A stretch of DNA of 64,000 nt from JACCZX01 sp963729165 (GCA_963729165.1 CAVSMM010000013.1:372001-436000); one strand, 5' to 3'. Counted from the first letter of the stretch, positions 8,530 to 17,907 are shown. Notes: a model not told the origin generated them from the letters alone. Made by a program: numbers and translations.

Positions 8530-8958
8530 CTACGACTCGAGCCGCGCATCCATCGTGATCTTCGCCTTCAGCACCTTCGAAACCGGGCAGCCTTCCTTCG
8601 CCTTGTTCGCAATCCGCTCGAACTTCGCCTGATCCGCGCCGGGAATCTTCGCGACGACGTTCAAGTGGCTCGCAGTAATTTCGAAGCCTTCTCCGACTTT
8701 CTCGAGCGTGACTTCCGCTTGCGTTTCGATTTTTTCTGCCGTCAGCCCTTCGTTGCCGAGCATCAGCGACAGCGCCATTGAGAAACAGCCCGCGTGCGCA
8801 GCCCCGATCAGCTCTTCGGGATTCGTACCTTTGCCGTTTTCGAAGCGCGACTTAAAACCATAGGGCGCGTCTTTCAAAACGCCAGTTTCGGTGGAGATCG
8901 TCCCACCGCCATCTTTGATGCCGCCATTCCAGATCGCCGATGCTTTCTTGATCGCCAT
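8530..8958 (-). CDS. osmC: OsmC/Ohr-family peroxiredoxin (OsmC subfamily)
   Basis: 142 residues from the ATG at 8958, which has a well placed GGAG upstream. A further 11 codons are open before it but lack a ribosome site. The two reactive cysteines are present: HAGCFSMALS (about residue 58) and EGCPVSK (about residue 123), the second in the GCP context typical of OsmC. ISTETGVLKDAPYGF and TNPEELIGAA also fit the family. The enzyme reduces organic hydroperoxides in the cytoplasm, usually with lipoylated proteins as electron source. It is divergent from the TAXI receptor gene, with about 130 bases between the starts. Confidence 0.92.
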   Translation of the reverse strand: MAIKKASAIWNGGIKDGGGTISTETGVLKDAPYGFKSRFENGKGTNPEELIGAAHAGCFSMALSLMLGNEGLTAEKIETQAEVTLEKVGEGFEITASHLNVVAKIPGADQAKFERIANKAKEGCPVSKVLKAKITMDARLES

Positions 8959-9088
8959 GGCTGCTCCTTCGATTGCCGTACCGCGGCACAACCAGCAAGG
9001 GGCAAACCCGCCCTACGCGACCGGACGAGGCACGCATACAATCCAGCGAAATTCGATTAAGGAAGTTGATTTCAAACAGGAGACATTA

Positions 9089-10054
9089 ATGAAAAGTATC
9101 AGGCACGCGCTCGTCGCGTTGGCGGCAACCAGCCTCGCGATCACGGCGGTAGCGCAGGAAAAAGTCACGCTGTCGATTGCGACCGGTCCCACCACCGGCG
9201 TGTACTACCCGCTCGGCGGCGGCATCGCCAACGTTTTATCGAAGTACGTCCCCGGTTACGCAGCTAACGCGGAAACGACGGCGGGGTCGGTCGCCAACCT
9301 GCAACTGATGAGCCAGAAGAAGTCGGACATCGCGCTGTCGATGGCGGATGCCGCGTGGGATGGCTTCAAGGGTCAGGGCAAATTCGCCGCCGGCTCGGTG
9401 CCGGTGCGCACGCTGATGATTGCGTACCCGAACCGGATGCACATCGTCACGGTGGACGGCACCGGCATCAGCAAGATGGCCGACTTGAAAGGTAAGCGCG
9501 TTTCTACCGGCGCGGCCAACAGCGCCACCGAGCTGATGGCGCAGCGCGTTCTTGAAGCGGCGGGGCTCGATCAGGAAAAAGACATCCGGCGCGAGCGGCT
9601 TGACCCCGGTAAATCGACCGACGCGATCAAGGACAAAAAACTCGACGCGTACTTCTGGGTCGGCGGAATTCCGACAGCGGCCGTTACCGATCTCGGCGCC
9701 ACCCCCGGCACCAAACTGAAGCTGGTCGATCACGCTGAAGTGGTCGATAGCATGAACAAGAAGTACGGGCCGCTTTATATCCGCGACACGATTCCGGCCA
9801 AGGCTTATCCGGGGCAGGACCAGCCGAACCAGGTCGCCACCGTGCAGAACCTGATCATCGCGCGCGCCGATATGTCGGACCAAGTCGCCTACAACATCGT
9901 CAAGACGATTTTCGAAAAGCGCGACGAGCTGATTCTGGTGCACAAGGAAGCAACCAACTTCGACCTGAAGCTGCAGAGCAACGATGCATCGCCGATTCCG
10001 TTTCACCCCGGCGCGATCAAGTACTTCAACGAAAAGGGCATCAAGATCAAGTAA
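9089..10054 (+). CDS. TAXI-family TRAP transporter solute receptor
   Basis: 321 residues beginning with a Sec signal peptide (MKSIRHALVALAATSLAITA, cleavage after AVA at about residue 22). The mature protein starts with the TAXI landmark IATGPTTGVYYPLGGGIA and contains GSVANLQLMSQKKSDIALSM and GKRVSTGAANSATELMAQR. It would capture a small acid in the periplasm and deliver it to the fused permease encoded next. The ATG was chosen because it has CAGGAGA upstream and begins the signal peptide. The longer open frame upstream overlaps the osmC promoter region. A hairpin separates it from the permease gene, as is common when the receptor must be made in excess. Confidence 0.92.
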   Translation: MKSIRHALVALAATSLAITAVAQEKVTLSIATGPTTGVYYPLGGGIANVLSKYVPGYAANAETTAGSVANLQLMSQKKSDIALSMADAAWDGFKGQGKFAAGSVPVRTLMIAYPNRMHIVTVDGTGISKMADLKGKRVSTGAANSATELMAQRVLEAAGLDQEKDIRRERLDPGKSTDAIKDKKLDAYFWVGGIPTAAVTDLGATPGTKLKLVDHAEVVDSMNKKYGPLYIRDTIPAKAYPGQDQPNQVATVQNLIIARADMSDQVAYNIVKTIFEKRDELILVHKEATNFDLKLQSNDASPIPFHPGAIKYFNEKGIKIK

Positions 10055-10076
10055 GCGCGACTGCAACGGTCGCTTA
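10052..10076 (+). terminator. Intercistronic hairpin between TAXI receptor and TRAP permease
   Basis: An imperfect inverted repeat (TAAGCG-C-GAC, loop TGCAAC, G-GTC-GCTTA) begins at the receptor stop codon. There is no U-tract, so it is more likely an mRNA-stabilising or partly attenuating hairpin than a full terminator. Confidence 0.4.
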
Positions 10077-10124
10077 GCTCACTGATGGCTGAATCCCCGG
10101 TGCGACTGGCACAGGTCGACCCCT

Positions 10125-12128
10125 GTGCCAATCGTCACCGACGAGCAGCGGCTTAAGGCCGAAGAGTTCATCGCGCTCGAGGAGGGCGCCCACCACAAGT
10201 TCGCAGGGCCCTGGGGCACCTTCCTGTTCGCCGTCGCAGTAGCGATGAGCCTGTATCACCTGTACGCCGCCTACGGGATCGTTACCACCACCACGCTGCG
10301 CTACGTGCACGTGGCATTCACGCTGTTCCTGGTATTTCTTTTGTTCCCGGCCGTGAAGCGCTTGCGGCACAAATTCAGCTGGATCGATCTGATCTGCGCG
10401 CTGGTCGGCGTTGCAACCAGCATCTATGCGCTGGCCGGCGGCGACAACTTTCTGGATCGCAGCACGGCGCCGGACACGATCGACATCGTGATGGGAGTCG
10501 CCCTGATCGTGCTGGTGCTCGAAGCTGCGCGGCGCTCGACCGGCTGGATCATGCCGTTGGTGTGCGTATTTTTTCTTGTTTACGCGATGGCTGGGGCCTA
10601 TCTGCCGCCGCCGTGGACGCATCGTGGGTACGACATCGACCGGCTGGTCGGCACGATGTACATGACGCTCGAAGGGATCTTCGGCACACCGATCGATGTG
10701 TCGTCTTCGCTGATCATTCTGTTCACGATATACGGCGCAATCCTGCAGTTCTCGAACGCCGGCAAGTTCTTCATTGACTTCTCGCTCGCGGCGTTCGGCC
10801 GCAAGGCAACCGGTGCCGGGCGCGCAGTTACCGCCGCTTCGTTTTTGCTGGGCGGGCCGTCCGGGTCCGGCGTAGCGACGACTGTCACGCTCGGTACTGT
10901 GGCGTATCCGATGCTGGCGAAGGCGGGGTACGAAAAAAATGCCGCGGGCGGGTTACTCGCAGCAGGCGGACTCGGCGCGATTCTGTCGCCACCGGTGCTG
11001 GGCGCTGCGGCGTTTCTGATCTCCGAGTTCTTGAAGATTTCGTACCTCGACGTGATTCGCATGGCGATAATCCCGACATGCCTGTATTACTTCTCGCTGC
11101 TGCTGATGGTCGAGATCGACGCGCGCAAGCATGCGATGCGGCAGGTGGTGCTGGAGCAGAGCGCGACGGTATGGCAGTTGACGAAGACGATGGGATTTCA
11201 CTTCATCTCGCTCGCCGCGATCATCGTTTTTTTGCTGCTCGGGTTCTCGCCGATCGCGTCGGTGTTCTGGGCAACGGTCGTTGCCGCGCTGGTCAGTTTC
11301 CTAAACAAGGACAGCGCGCTGCTCGATCTGTCGCTGTTCAGGCGCCGGCCACCCGGCTGGATCGGCGATGTACTGCGCCATTCGAAATTGATGAAGGCGC
11401 TCGAAGCAGGCTCGGTCAGCATGCTCAGCGTGGCGGCAACGTGCGCTGCGGCAGGCATCATCGTCGGCGTCGTGACGCTGACAGGCCTCGGCTTGCGCTT
11501 CTCCGACATCGTCATCGCCTATGCAGGTGGCAGTCTCGTCCTGACCGCGATCTACACCGCGTTGATCGTGTGGGTCGTCGGGCTCGCGGTCCCGGTGACT
11601 GCGAGTTACATCATCTGCGCAGTGGTCGCCGCGCCGGCACTGATCAAGCTTGGCGTGCCAGACTTTGCCGCACACATGTTCATCTTTTACTACGCTGTGC
11701 TGTCGGAAGTATCGCCGCCGACTGCGTTGTCACCGTTTGCCGCCGCCGCGATCACCGGCGGCGATCCGTACAAGACCACCCTGCAATCCTGGAAGTACAC
11801 GTTGCCTGCGTTCGTCGTGCCGTTCGTGTTCGTGCTTGATCCGATGGGCACCGGGCTGCTGCTCGCATTGCCCAAGGGAGGCTCGTGGTGGGATGTTGCG
11901 TGGATCACGGCGCTGGTTGTGATGGCGCTGGTTGCGCTCGCTGCTGCGGCCGAGGGCTGGTTGTTCAGCGCGACCACGAAGATCGAGCGCCCACTGTTGA
12001 TCGCTGCGGGTCTACTGATGATTTATCCGCGGCCGTGGCTCGATGCGATCGGCATCGCGTTGCTGGCAATGGTGATTTTCATGCAACTTGTGCGACGCGG
12101 GCAGCGACCGCGCGCCGTCGTTCACTGA
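10125..12128 (+). CDS. TRAP transporter permease, fused small and large subunits (4TM/12TM)
   Basis: A 667-residue integral membrane protein. Residues 1-170 form the four-helix small (DctQ-like) part with AGPWGTFLFAVAVAMSLYH. The rest is the DctM-like large subunit, with GPSGSGVATTVTLGTVAYPM and GGLGAILSPPVLGAAAFL, the usual substrate-channel signatures of TAXI-associated fused permeases. Transport is driven by an ion gradient, with the upstream TAXI protein as extracytoplasmic receptor. A GTG start at 10125 is the first in-frame start after the receptor gene. It ends 10 bases before the sugar-kinase start, so a three-gene operon is likely. Confidence 0.92.
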   Translation: MPIVTDEQRLKAEEFIALEEGAHHKFAGPWGTFLFAVAVAMSLYHLYAAYGIVTTTTLRYVHVAFTLFLVFLLFPAVKRLRHKFSWIDLICALVGVATSIYALAGGDNFLDRSTAPDTIDIVMGVALIVLVLEAARRSTGWIMPLVCVFFLVYAMAGAYLPPPWTHRGYDIDRLVGTMYMTLEGIFGTPIDVSSSLIILFTIYGAILQFSNAGKFFIDFSLAAFGRKATGAGRAVTAASFLLGGPSGSGVATTVTLGTVAYPMLAKAGYEKNAAGGLLAAGGLGAILSPPVLGAAAFLISEFLKISYLDVIRMAIIPTCLYYFSLLLMVEIDARKHAMRQVVLEQSATVWQLTKTMGFHFISLAAIIVFLLLGFSPIASVFWATVVAALVSFLNKDSALLDLSLFRRRPPGWIGDVLRHSKLMKALEAGSVSMLSVAATCAAAGIIVGVVTLTGLGLRFSDIVIAYAGGSLVLTAIYTALIVWVVGLAVPVTASYIICAVVAAPALIKLGVPDFAAHMFIFYYAVLSEVSPPTALSPFAAAAITGGDPYKTTLQSWKYTLPAFVVPFVFVLDPMGTGLLLALPKGGSWWDVAWITALVVMALVALAAAAEGWLFSATTKIERPLLIAAGLLMIYPRPWLDAIGIALLAMVIFMQLVRRGQRPRAVVH

Positions 12129-12138
12129 TAATGCGGGC

Positions 12139-13069
12139 GTGACCGCCGCCAACGAAGCTCGCAAGCCCTGCGTCATCTGCGTCGGCGGCTCGGCAACGAT
12201 CGATCAGATCTTTCTGGTCGACGAGGTCAAGCTGCCGTCGGTAAAGATCACTGCGACCGATTTCGTCGAAACCGGCGGCGGCATGGGCGCCAACGCGGCG
12301 GTCACCGTACAGCGACTTGGCGGGCGCGCCAGTTACTGGGGACGCGTCGGTGACGATGAAACCGGCGATCAGGTCATCGCCTTGCTGAAGCACGAGGGCG
12401 TCGATGTGTCGACGCTGCTGCGGCTTTCAGGTTTCCGCACCAAGATCGCAACGATATTGATCGACAAGCGCGGCGAGAGATTGGTGGTCTCCGTGCAGCC
12501 GCAGGGGTATCCGTCCGACGCATCTTGGCTGCCGGTCGAGCGCGTAGACGACGCCGACGCCGTGCTGGCCGATACGCGCTGGCCTGCGGGTGCGCAGCGG
12601 CTGTTCGACGCCGCAGCGATGGCGGGCAAGCCCAGTGTGTTCGATGGCGATGCCGGAGACCCGCAGCAGGTGCGCGAGACCGCACGGCTTGCGACGCATC
12701 CCTTTCTTATCGCAATCAATGCTGCAGAGCCTGCAGACCGGCGAGCCACAGCACGCATTGCCGCAGCTCTTCGGAGGTCGCAACGTCGCGTGCGGAGTGA
12801 CGCTCGGCGCGGCGGGCGTGATGTGGTTCGACGGCGAACGCATTTCAAGCGCACCGTCCCCTGCCGTCAAAGCGGTCGACACGCTCGCGGCTGGTGACAC
12901 ATGGCACGGAGCGTTCGCGCTCGCGCTCGCTGAGCGTAAGGAGCTAAGCGCTGCGATTCAGTTCGCCACCGCGGTGGCTGCAATGAAGTGCACGCGCTTC
13001 GGCGGCCGCGCCGGCATACCGAAGCGCGAGCAGTTCGAGCGTTGGTGGGCGAGCGTCGATCGAAGCTAG
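12139..13069 (+). pseudogene. PfkB/ribokinase-family carbohydrate kinase, one frameshift
   Basis: From GTG at 12139 the protein has the PfkB N-terminal GG motif region (VICVGGSATIDQIF; GGGMGANAAVTVQRLGG). It ends with the ATP/substrate signature DTLAAGDTWHGAFALAL, where the catalytic Asp of the G/A-A-G-D motif is intact. At about 12730 the frame shifts by one base (GAG-CCTGCAG in place of GAG-CTGCAG), splitting the gene into 5' and 3' parts that overlap in different frames. Corrected length is about 309 residues, normal for the family. It resembles sulfofructose / ketose kinases in motif wording, but the substrate is unknown. The position after a TAXI-TRAP system hints that it may phosphorylate an imported polyol or sugar acid. 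Confidence 0.83.
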
Positions 13070-13156
13070 TTTCTCTGATGTAGCGCTACAGCCCCACCTG
13101 TTCGAGGAGGCCGAGCAGTTTGTCGCGGTGCTGCACACTGGTTAACGGGTAAGTCT

Positions 13157-14338
13157 TCACGTCGCGCATAAAGCACTGGCGTCCAGCTCGCGCAGTGATT
13201 TCACGCCGAGCAGCGCCATGTCTTGCTGGATTTCATGCGACAGCAGGCGAATTGCATGCGCAACGCCGGCTTGTCCGCCGATTGACGCCGCATAGATAAA
13301 CGGCCGCCCGAGGAAAACAAAATCGGCACCGAGAGCGATCGCCTTCAGTACGTCGGTGCCGCGCCGAATGCCGCTGTCGATCATCACTTTCATCGCGCCT
13401 TTGGCGTGCACGATCGCCGGCAGTGCGTTCAGCGGCGCCACCGAAGAGTCGAGCTGGCGCCCGCCGTGATTCGACACGATGACTCCGTCGACGCCGCGAT
13501 CGGCGGCGATGCGTGCGTCTTGCGCCGATAGCACTCCCTTGAGCACGAGCTTGCCGCTCCACGTGCGCCGGATCTGGTCGACATGCGTCCATGACAGCGT
13601 GTCGCGGGCGCCGAACTCGCGCACTGCCGCACTCGAGAAAATCGGAACACCGCGCGTCGCGCTCGAATTTTCGAAATGCGGCATGCCGCTTTTCAGTAAC
13701 GTCCGCAGCAGAGTGCCAACTGTCCACCGAGGGCGAACGATGCCGTCCCATGCAAGCCGCACGCTGGGGCGCAGCGGCATCGTGAAGCCGACGCGAACGT
13801 TGTTCTCCCGGCTCGGCAACGTTGCGACGTCGACAGTCAAGACGAGTGTTCGGTACCCGGCGTTCTGAACTCGCTGCACCATCGCGTCGATCTTCGCCGC
13901 GTCGCCGGGCAGATACGCCTGAAACCAGGTCGAGCGCGGCGCGGCGGCGCGTACATCTTCCAGTCGGGTCAACGCAGTCGAGCTGACGATCATCGGAATG
14001 TTGGCCGCTTCGGCAGCGCGAGCGAGCGCGAGATCTCCTTCGTAGGCAATCAGCGCGCTGATTCCCATCGGCGCAATGCCGAACGGAGACGAATAGGTTT
14101 CCCCGAAGAGCTCGACCTGCTGAGAGCGCTGCGAAACGTCGACCAGAACGCGCGGCACGAACGCCCATTGCCGATATGCGGCCGCGGCGGCGTTCAGCGC
14201 AACGTTATCCTCGGCGCCGCCTGCGACATACCCAAGAATCGGCCGCGGCAGATGACGACGCGCGGCCACCTCGAAATCGGCAAGTGAAAGGATGTTGCGC
14301 AAGGGCATAGCGTTGGAGAACCACTCGACACGTGCCAA
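13157..14338 (-). CDS. FMN-dependent alpha-hydroxyacid oxidase/dehydrogenase (LldD-type), copy 1
   Basis: A TIM-barrel flavoprotein of up to 393 residues. Conserved pieces are FGIAPMGISALIAYEGD, WFQAYLPGDAAKI, LVLTVDVATLPSREN and the active-site block VIVSNHGGRQLDSSVAP, whose His abstracts the alpha proton. It also has the FMN phosphate-binding end GADFVFLGRPFIYAAS. It oxidises an L-2-hydroxyacid such as lactate, glycolate or mandelate. The start may be the internal ATG at 14308 (MPLRNILSLADFE), which matches the usual family N-terminus. A second, diverged copy lies at 47301-48446. Confidence 0.9.
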   Translation of the reverse strand: MARVEWFSNAMPLRNILSLADFEVAARRHLPRPILGYVAGGAEDNVALNAAAAAYRQWAFVPRVLVDVSQRSQQVELFGETYSSPFGIAPMGISALIAYEGDLALARAAEAANIPMIVSSTALTRLEDVRAAAPRSTWFQAYLPGDAAKIDAMVQRVQNAGYRTLVLTVDVATLPSRENNVRVGFTMPLRPSVRLAWDGIVRPRWTVGTLLRTLLKSGMPHFENSSATRGVPIFSSAAVREFGARDTLSWTHVDQIRRTWSGKLVLKGVLSAQDARIAADRGVDGVIVSNHGGRQLDSSVAPLNALPAIVHAKGAMKVMIDSGIRRGTDVLKAIALGADFVFLGRPFIYAASIGGQAGVAHAIRLLSHEIQQDMALLGVKSLRELDASALCAT

Positions 14339-14402
14339 AGATGCAGGTAGCTTCGCATGGATTCGTCCGCCATTTTCCTGAACATTGACCGAAGGATTGG
14401 GA

Positions 14403-15374
14403 ATGAACGCTCATCTATTGCTGCGAAGCGCCGCCGGCGCTGTCGCCGGCCTCTTCCTGCTGCTGGGCTCCGCATCGATTGCCACTGCGGCCGCTCCACA
14501 GGTGAAGACTTCGGCACCCGGCTACTACCGGATGATGCTCGGCGACTTCGAAATCACTGCGCTATCAGACGGCACGATCGATCTGACGATGGCGGAGTTG
14601 CTGACGAATGTCACTGCAGCAAGGATTCGCAGCGCACTCGCGAAGCAGTACCTGAAGGATCCGGTCGAGGCGTCGGTCAATGCGTACCTGATCAACACCG
14701 GCAGCAAGCTTGTGCTGATCGACGCCGGCTCGGGCACGCTGTTCGGCCCGACTGTCGGCAAGCTGATGGCGAATCTGAAGGCGTCTGGCTATCAACCCGA
14801 GCAGGTCGATGAGATCTACATCACGCACATGCACGGCGATCACGTCGGAGGCCTTGTCGCCGGCAACCAGGTTGCGTTTCCGAACGCGATCGTGCGGGCC
14901 GATCAGCGCGAAGCCGATTTCTGGTTGAGCAAAGCCAACATGGACGCGGCACCGAAAGATGCCAAACAGTTTTTCGAGGGCGCGATGGCTTCGGTCAATC
15001 CGTACGCGGCCGCCGGCAAGTTCAAGCCGTTCAATGGCAATACGGATTTGATCCCCGGCGTCAAGGCGATCGCTACTTATGGCCACACGCCGGGTCACAC
15101 CGTTTTTCTGGTCGAAAGCAATGGCCAGCGTCTGGTGCTGTGGGGCGATCTGATGCACGCCGCAGCGGTGCAGTTTCCAGATCCGTCGGTAACGATCAAG
15201 TTCGACACCGATTCCAAAGCCGCCGCCGCGCAGCGAAAGGCGCAGTACGCCGATGCCGCCAAGCGCGGTCACTGGGTCGCGGCCGCGCATCTGCCGTTCC
15301 CAGGTATTGGCCACTTGCGTGCGGACGGCAAGGGCTATGACTGGATCCCGGCGAATTACACGGCGCTGCGTTGA
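14403..15374 (+). CDS. Periplasmic metallo-beta-lactamase-fold hydrolase
   Basis: 323 residues with an N-terminal signal peptide (LLLRSAAGAVAGLFLLLGSA, cleavage near ATAAA). The zinc-binding motif is THMHGDHVGG (HXHXDH), and further ligands are likely in TYGHTPGHT and WGDLMHAA. The pattern of ALSDGTIDLTM at the start and NAYLINTGSKLVLIDAGSG before the metal motif is that of lactonase-like MBL proteins, which open lactone rings or hydrolyse thioesters. The ATG at 14403 begins the signal peptide. An upstream start in frame only adds six polar residues. Its 5' end is divergent from the FMN oxidase gene. Confidence 0.88.
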   Translation: MNAHLLLRSAAGAVAGLFLLLGSASIATAAAPQVKTSAPGYYRMMLGDFEITALSDGTIDLTMAELLTNVTAARIRSALAKQYLKDPVEASVNAYLINTGSKLVLIDAGSGTLFGPTVGKLMANLKASGYQPEQVDEIYITHMHGDHVGGLVAGNQVAFPNAIVRADQREADFWLSKANMDAAPKDAKQFFEGAMASVNPYAAAGKFKPFNGNTDLIPGVKAIATYGHTPGHTVFLVESNGQRLVLWGDLMHAAAVQFPDPSVTIKFDTDSKAAAAQRKAQYADAAKRGHWVAAAHLPFPGIGHLRADGKGYDWIPANYTALR

Positions 15375-15384
15375 TTCGCCGGCG

Positions 15385-15780
15385 TCAGTCTTCCACCCGC
15401 ATCACGACCGTGTTCTTGTTGAATGCGTCTCGCGCGCGGCCGTCATGGCGCGGGCGCATGCCGGTCGGTAGGCGCCCCGGCTCGAACCAATCGATCTGAT
15501 CGATCTCGTCGCTCGCACGTAGCATTCGGGATGCAGGCACACATATGAAGGTCAGCACCAGATCGTCCTGGCTCGGAATTGAATAGACACCGAGCAGCCG
15601 CTCCACTCGAACATCGAGACCGATTTCCTCTCGCACTTCGCGCACAACGGTCTCCCACGGTGGCTCCTTCGAGTCGACGTGACCGCCGGGCAGATTCCAC
15701 TTACCGTCCTTCCTGCGGCGACAAAGCAATAGCCGCGACTGGTCATCGAGTATCAGAGCAAACGCGCAGACGGTCGGCAT
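15385..15780 (-). CDS. Nudix hydrolase
   Basis: 131 residues containing a complete Nudix box: G, five residues, E, seven residues, then REVREEIGL (GHVDSKEPPWETVV precedes it). It hydrolyses a nucleoside diphosphate linked to another moiety, with Mg2+ bound by the REXXEE glutamates. The preceding LILDDQSRLLLCRRRKDGKW is the usual first strand and loop. The substrate cannot be predicted. It converges with the MBL gene, 10 bases apart. Confidence 0.9.
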   Translation of the reverse strand: MPTVCAFALILDDQSRLLLCRRRKDGKWNLPGGHVDSKEPPWETVVREVREEIGLDVRVERLLGVYSIPSQDDLVLTFICVPASRMLRASDEIDQIDWFEPGRLPTGMRPRHDGRARDAFNKNTVVMRVED

Positions 15781-15860
15781 GATGTCTGGCTAGCAAGCCG
15801 AAGTCCCAATGCACGTCGGTCGATGCGATCATTAGCGCTCGTTATGCGCAGGAGTGAAAC

Positions 15861-16234
15861 ATGATTCACGGGATGAACCACTTCACCGTCCTCAGCGACG
15901 ATCTCGACAAGACGCTGGGCTTCTACGTCGATTTGCTCGGCCTCAAACCGGGGCCACGTCCCGATCTCGGATTTCCGGGGCATGGCTGTACGCGGGGGAG
16001 ACTGCCGTCCTGCACATCATTGCCGGGCGCGCGCTACCGGCACAGCGCGCGGGAGTCCTCGATCATATGGCGTTCTCTGCCAGCGGATTGGCGGACGTGA
16101 AGGCGAAACTGGACGCAAAAAAAATCGACTACGAGTTGCGTCGTCAGCGTGGCGCGGGCACCTGGCAATTGTTTTGCCACGATCCCAGTGGCGCGAAAGT
16201 GGAGCTCGACTTCGATCCGGCGGAATCAGCCTGA
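15861..16234 (+). pseudogene. VOC/glyoxalase-family protein, one frameshift
   Basis: The first half is in one frame (GMNHFTVLSDDLDKTLGFYVDLLGLKPGPRP, quoted across two motifs: MNHFTVLSDDLDKTLGFY and VDLLGLKPGPRPDLGFPG). The second is in another (AWLYAGETAVLHIIAGRALP, then LDHMAFSASGLADVKAKL and FCHDPSGAKVELDFD). The break is at about 15978, where one base appears to be missing before GCATGGCTG. The joined protein is about 124 residues with the metal-binding His (MNHF), LDHMAF and the final Glu (VELDF), so the original enzyme was a typical single-domain vicinal-oxygen-chelate protein. Substrate unknown. Confidence 0.8.
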
Positions 16235-16323
16235 TTCATCACGGCAATACCGTGCGTAGGTGTGTGCCTACGGCCATCCGGGCCGTTAAACAGGGTGCTG
16301 TCCATCTATTGAAGGGAATCGCA

Positions 16324-16713
16324 ATGAAACGTCCATTTTTCCTGCTGCTGCTTGCAGCCGCGGTTGTTCCGGCGTGGGCCGCCGACGTTGGAGTCTCGGT
16401 GAGCGTCGGACAACCCGGCTTCTACGGTCGCATCGATATCGGCAATGCGCCACCGCCCGTACTGATCTATCCGCAGCCGGTCGTCGTTCAGAAGGTTTAT
16501 GTCGCTCAGCCACCTGCACCGCTTTACTTGCATGTGCCCCCCGGACATGCCCAGAAGTGGAGCAAACACTGCCACAAGTACGATGCGTGCAGCCGTCCGG
16601 TTTATTTCGTCAAGGACGATTGGTACAACACCGTCTACGTGCCGCACTACCAAAAAGCTCACGCTTCATCGAACGGCAAAGGCCACGGCAAGGGAAAGGG
16701 CAAGGGCAACTAG
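16324..16713 (+). CDS. Small secreted protein with Gly-Lys-rich tail, function unknown
   Basis: 129 residues starting at an ATG preceded by GAAGGGA. The signal peptide MKRPFFLLLLAAAVVPAWA is cleaved before ADVG. The mature part is rich in Pro, Val and Tyr (PPPVLIYPQPVVVQKVY) and has two cysteines in KHCHKYDACSRPVYFV, likely forming a disulfide. The tail is GKGHGKGKGKGN. The segment VSVSVGQPGFYGRIDIG resembles small periplasmic proteins seen widely in Betaproteobacteria with no assigned function. The upstream 90 bases hold several short hairpins (around 16240-16300) and no gene. It is monocistronic. Confidence 0.75.
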   Translation: MKRPFFLLLLAAAVVPAWAADVGVSVSVGQPGFYGRIDIGNAPPPVLIYPQPVVVQKVYVAQPPAPLYLHVPPGHAQKWSKHCHKYDACSRPVYFVKDDWYNTVYVPHYQKAHASSNGKGHGKGKGKGN

Positions 16714-16827
16714 CGGCGAGCGCTGCAACGGCAATTGCACACGTCCAGTTTGAAAGCAAGACCCGGAGTTCGGCGAAGCTCCGCACGGTCTAACTTCTGC
16801 TCTCGTTAAGATGACGGGAGAGCTGAA

Positions 16828-17907
16828 GTGAACATGGCAACGAAATCAGAAATGCGGGCGGCGGCCACCGTCAGCGACCCGCGCTGGGGCGCCGTCGTAA
16901 CGCGCGATGCGCGTGCCGACGGCCGGTTTTTCTACTCGGTCAAGACAACGGGCGTGTACTGTCGGCCGTCGTGCGCAGCGCGCGCGGCGCGGCCAGAGAA
17001 CATCGAGTTCCATGCTACTGCGGAAGAAGCCGAGCGTTCTGGCTTTCGCCCGTGCAAGCGCTGCAAGCCGGATCAACTTCCGCTGGCCGAGCAGCACGCC
17101 GCCATGATCGCCGAGCTGTGCCGCACGATCGAGAACGCCGAGCACGTTCCGACGCTTGCGCAACTGGCCGCTCACGCCGGGTTGAGCACATTTCATCTGC
17201 ATCGAGTGTTCAAGGCGATCACCGGATTAACTCCGAAACAGTATGCGGCCGCGCATCGCACTCGCCGAGTCAAGGCCGAGCTCGGTCGCAGCAACACGGT
17301 GACCGAGGCGATCTACGGAGCGGGCTACAACTCGAACGGACGCTTTTACGAGCAATCGAACGAGGTGCTGGGTATGACACCGACCGCCTATCGTGCCGGC
17401 GGCGCCAACACCGAGATCCGGTTTGCGATCGGCGAGTGTTCGCTCGGCTCGATCCTCGTGGCGGCGAGCGAGCGCGGAGTGTGTGCGATCCTGATCGGCG
17501 ACGATCCTGATGCGCTTGCGCGCGATCTGCAGGATCGATTCCCGCGTGCGCAGCTGATCGGTGGTGATTCGCAGTTCGAGCAGCTCGTCGCCAAGGTAGT
17601 GGGATTTGTCGAAGCACCCGCGCTTGGCCTCGACTTACCGCTCGACGTTCGTGGCACGGCTTTCCAGCAACGCGTGTGGCAAGCATTGCGCGAAATTCCC
17701 GCGGGCCAGACGGTCAGCTATTTGCAGGTGGCGAACCGAATCGGCGCACCGAAGGCGGTACGTGCGGTGGGCGCCGCGGTAGGTGCCAATCCGCTGGCTG
17801 TTGCGATTCCATGCCATCGCGTGATTCGCCACGATGGCTCTTTATGCGGCTACCGTTGGGGTGTCGATCGCAAGCGCGCACTTATCGAGCGAGAAGCAAT
17901 CCCATAG
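16828..17907 (+). CDS. ada: Bifunctional Ada: transcriptional regulator and O6-alkylguanine-DNA methyltransferase
   Basis: 359 residues with all three Ada parts. The zinc Cys4 methyl-phosphotriester domain has Cys45, Cys49, Cys76 and Cys79 (GVYCRPSC, RPCKRCKPDQ). An AraC-type helix-turn-helix follows at about 95-190 (LAAHAGLSTFHLHRVFKAIT). The C-terminal suicide methyltransferase carries PCHRV (acceptor Cys329). The first Cys takes the methyl from phosphotriesters and turns the protein into an activator. The last repairs O6-methylguanine. Start is GTG at 16828 behind GGAGAG. An ATG two codons later is an alternative. No alkB or alkA follows, so it appears to stand alone. Confidence 0.94.
   Translation: MNMATKSEMRAAATVSDPRWGAVVTRDARADGRFFYSVKTTGVYCRPSCAARAARPENIEFHATAEEAERSGFRPCKRCKPDQLPLAEQHAAMIAELCRTIENAEHVPTLAQLAAHAGLSTFHLHRVFKAITGLTPKQYAAAHRTRRVKAELGRSNTVTEAIYGAGYNSNGRFYEQSNEVLGMTPTAYRAGGANTEIRFAIGECSLGSILVAASERGVCAILIGDDPDALARDLQDRFPRAQLIGGDSQFEQLVAKVVGFVEAPALGLDLPLDVRGTAFQQRVWQALREIPAGQTVSYLQVANRIGAPKAVRAVGAAVGANPLAVAIPCHRVIRHDGSLCGYRWGVDRKRALIEREAIP

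Noticed and set aside
13070..13156. Short minus-strand open stretch resembling a protein C-terminus (LTSVQHRDKLLGLLEQVG)
   Set aside because: Too short, without start or neighbours in the same frame; may be a gene remnant but cannot be assigned.
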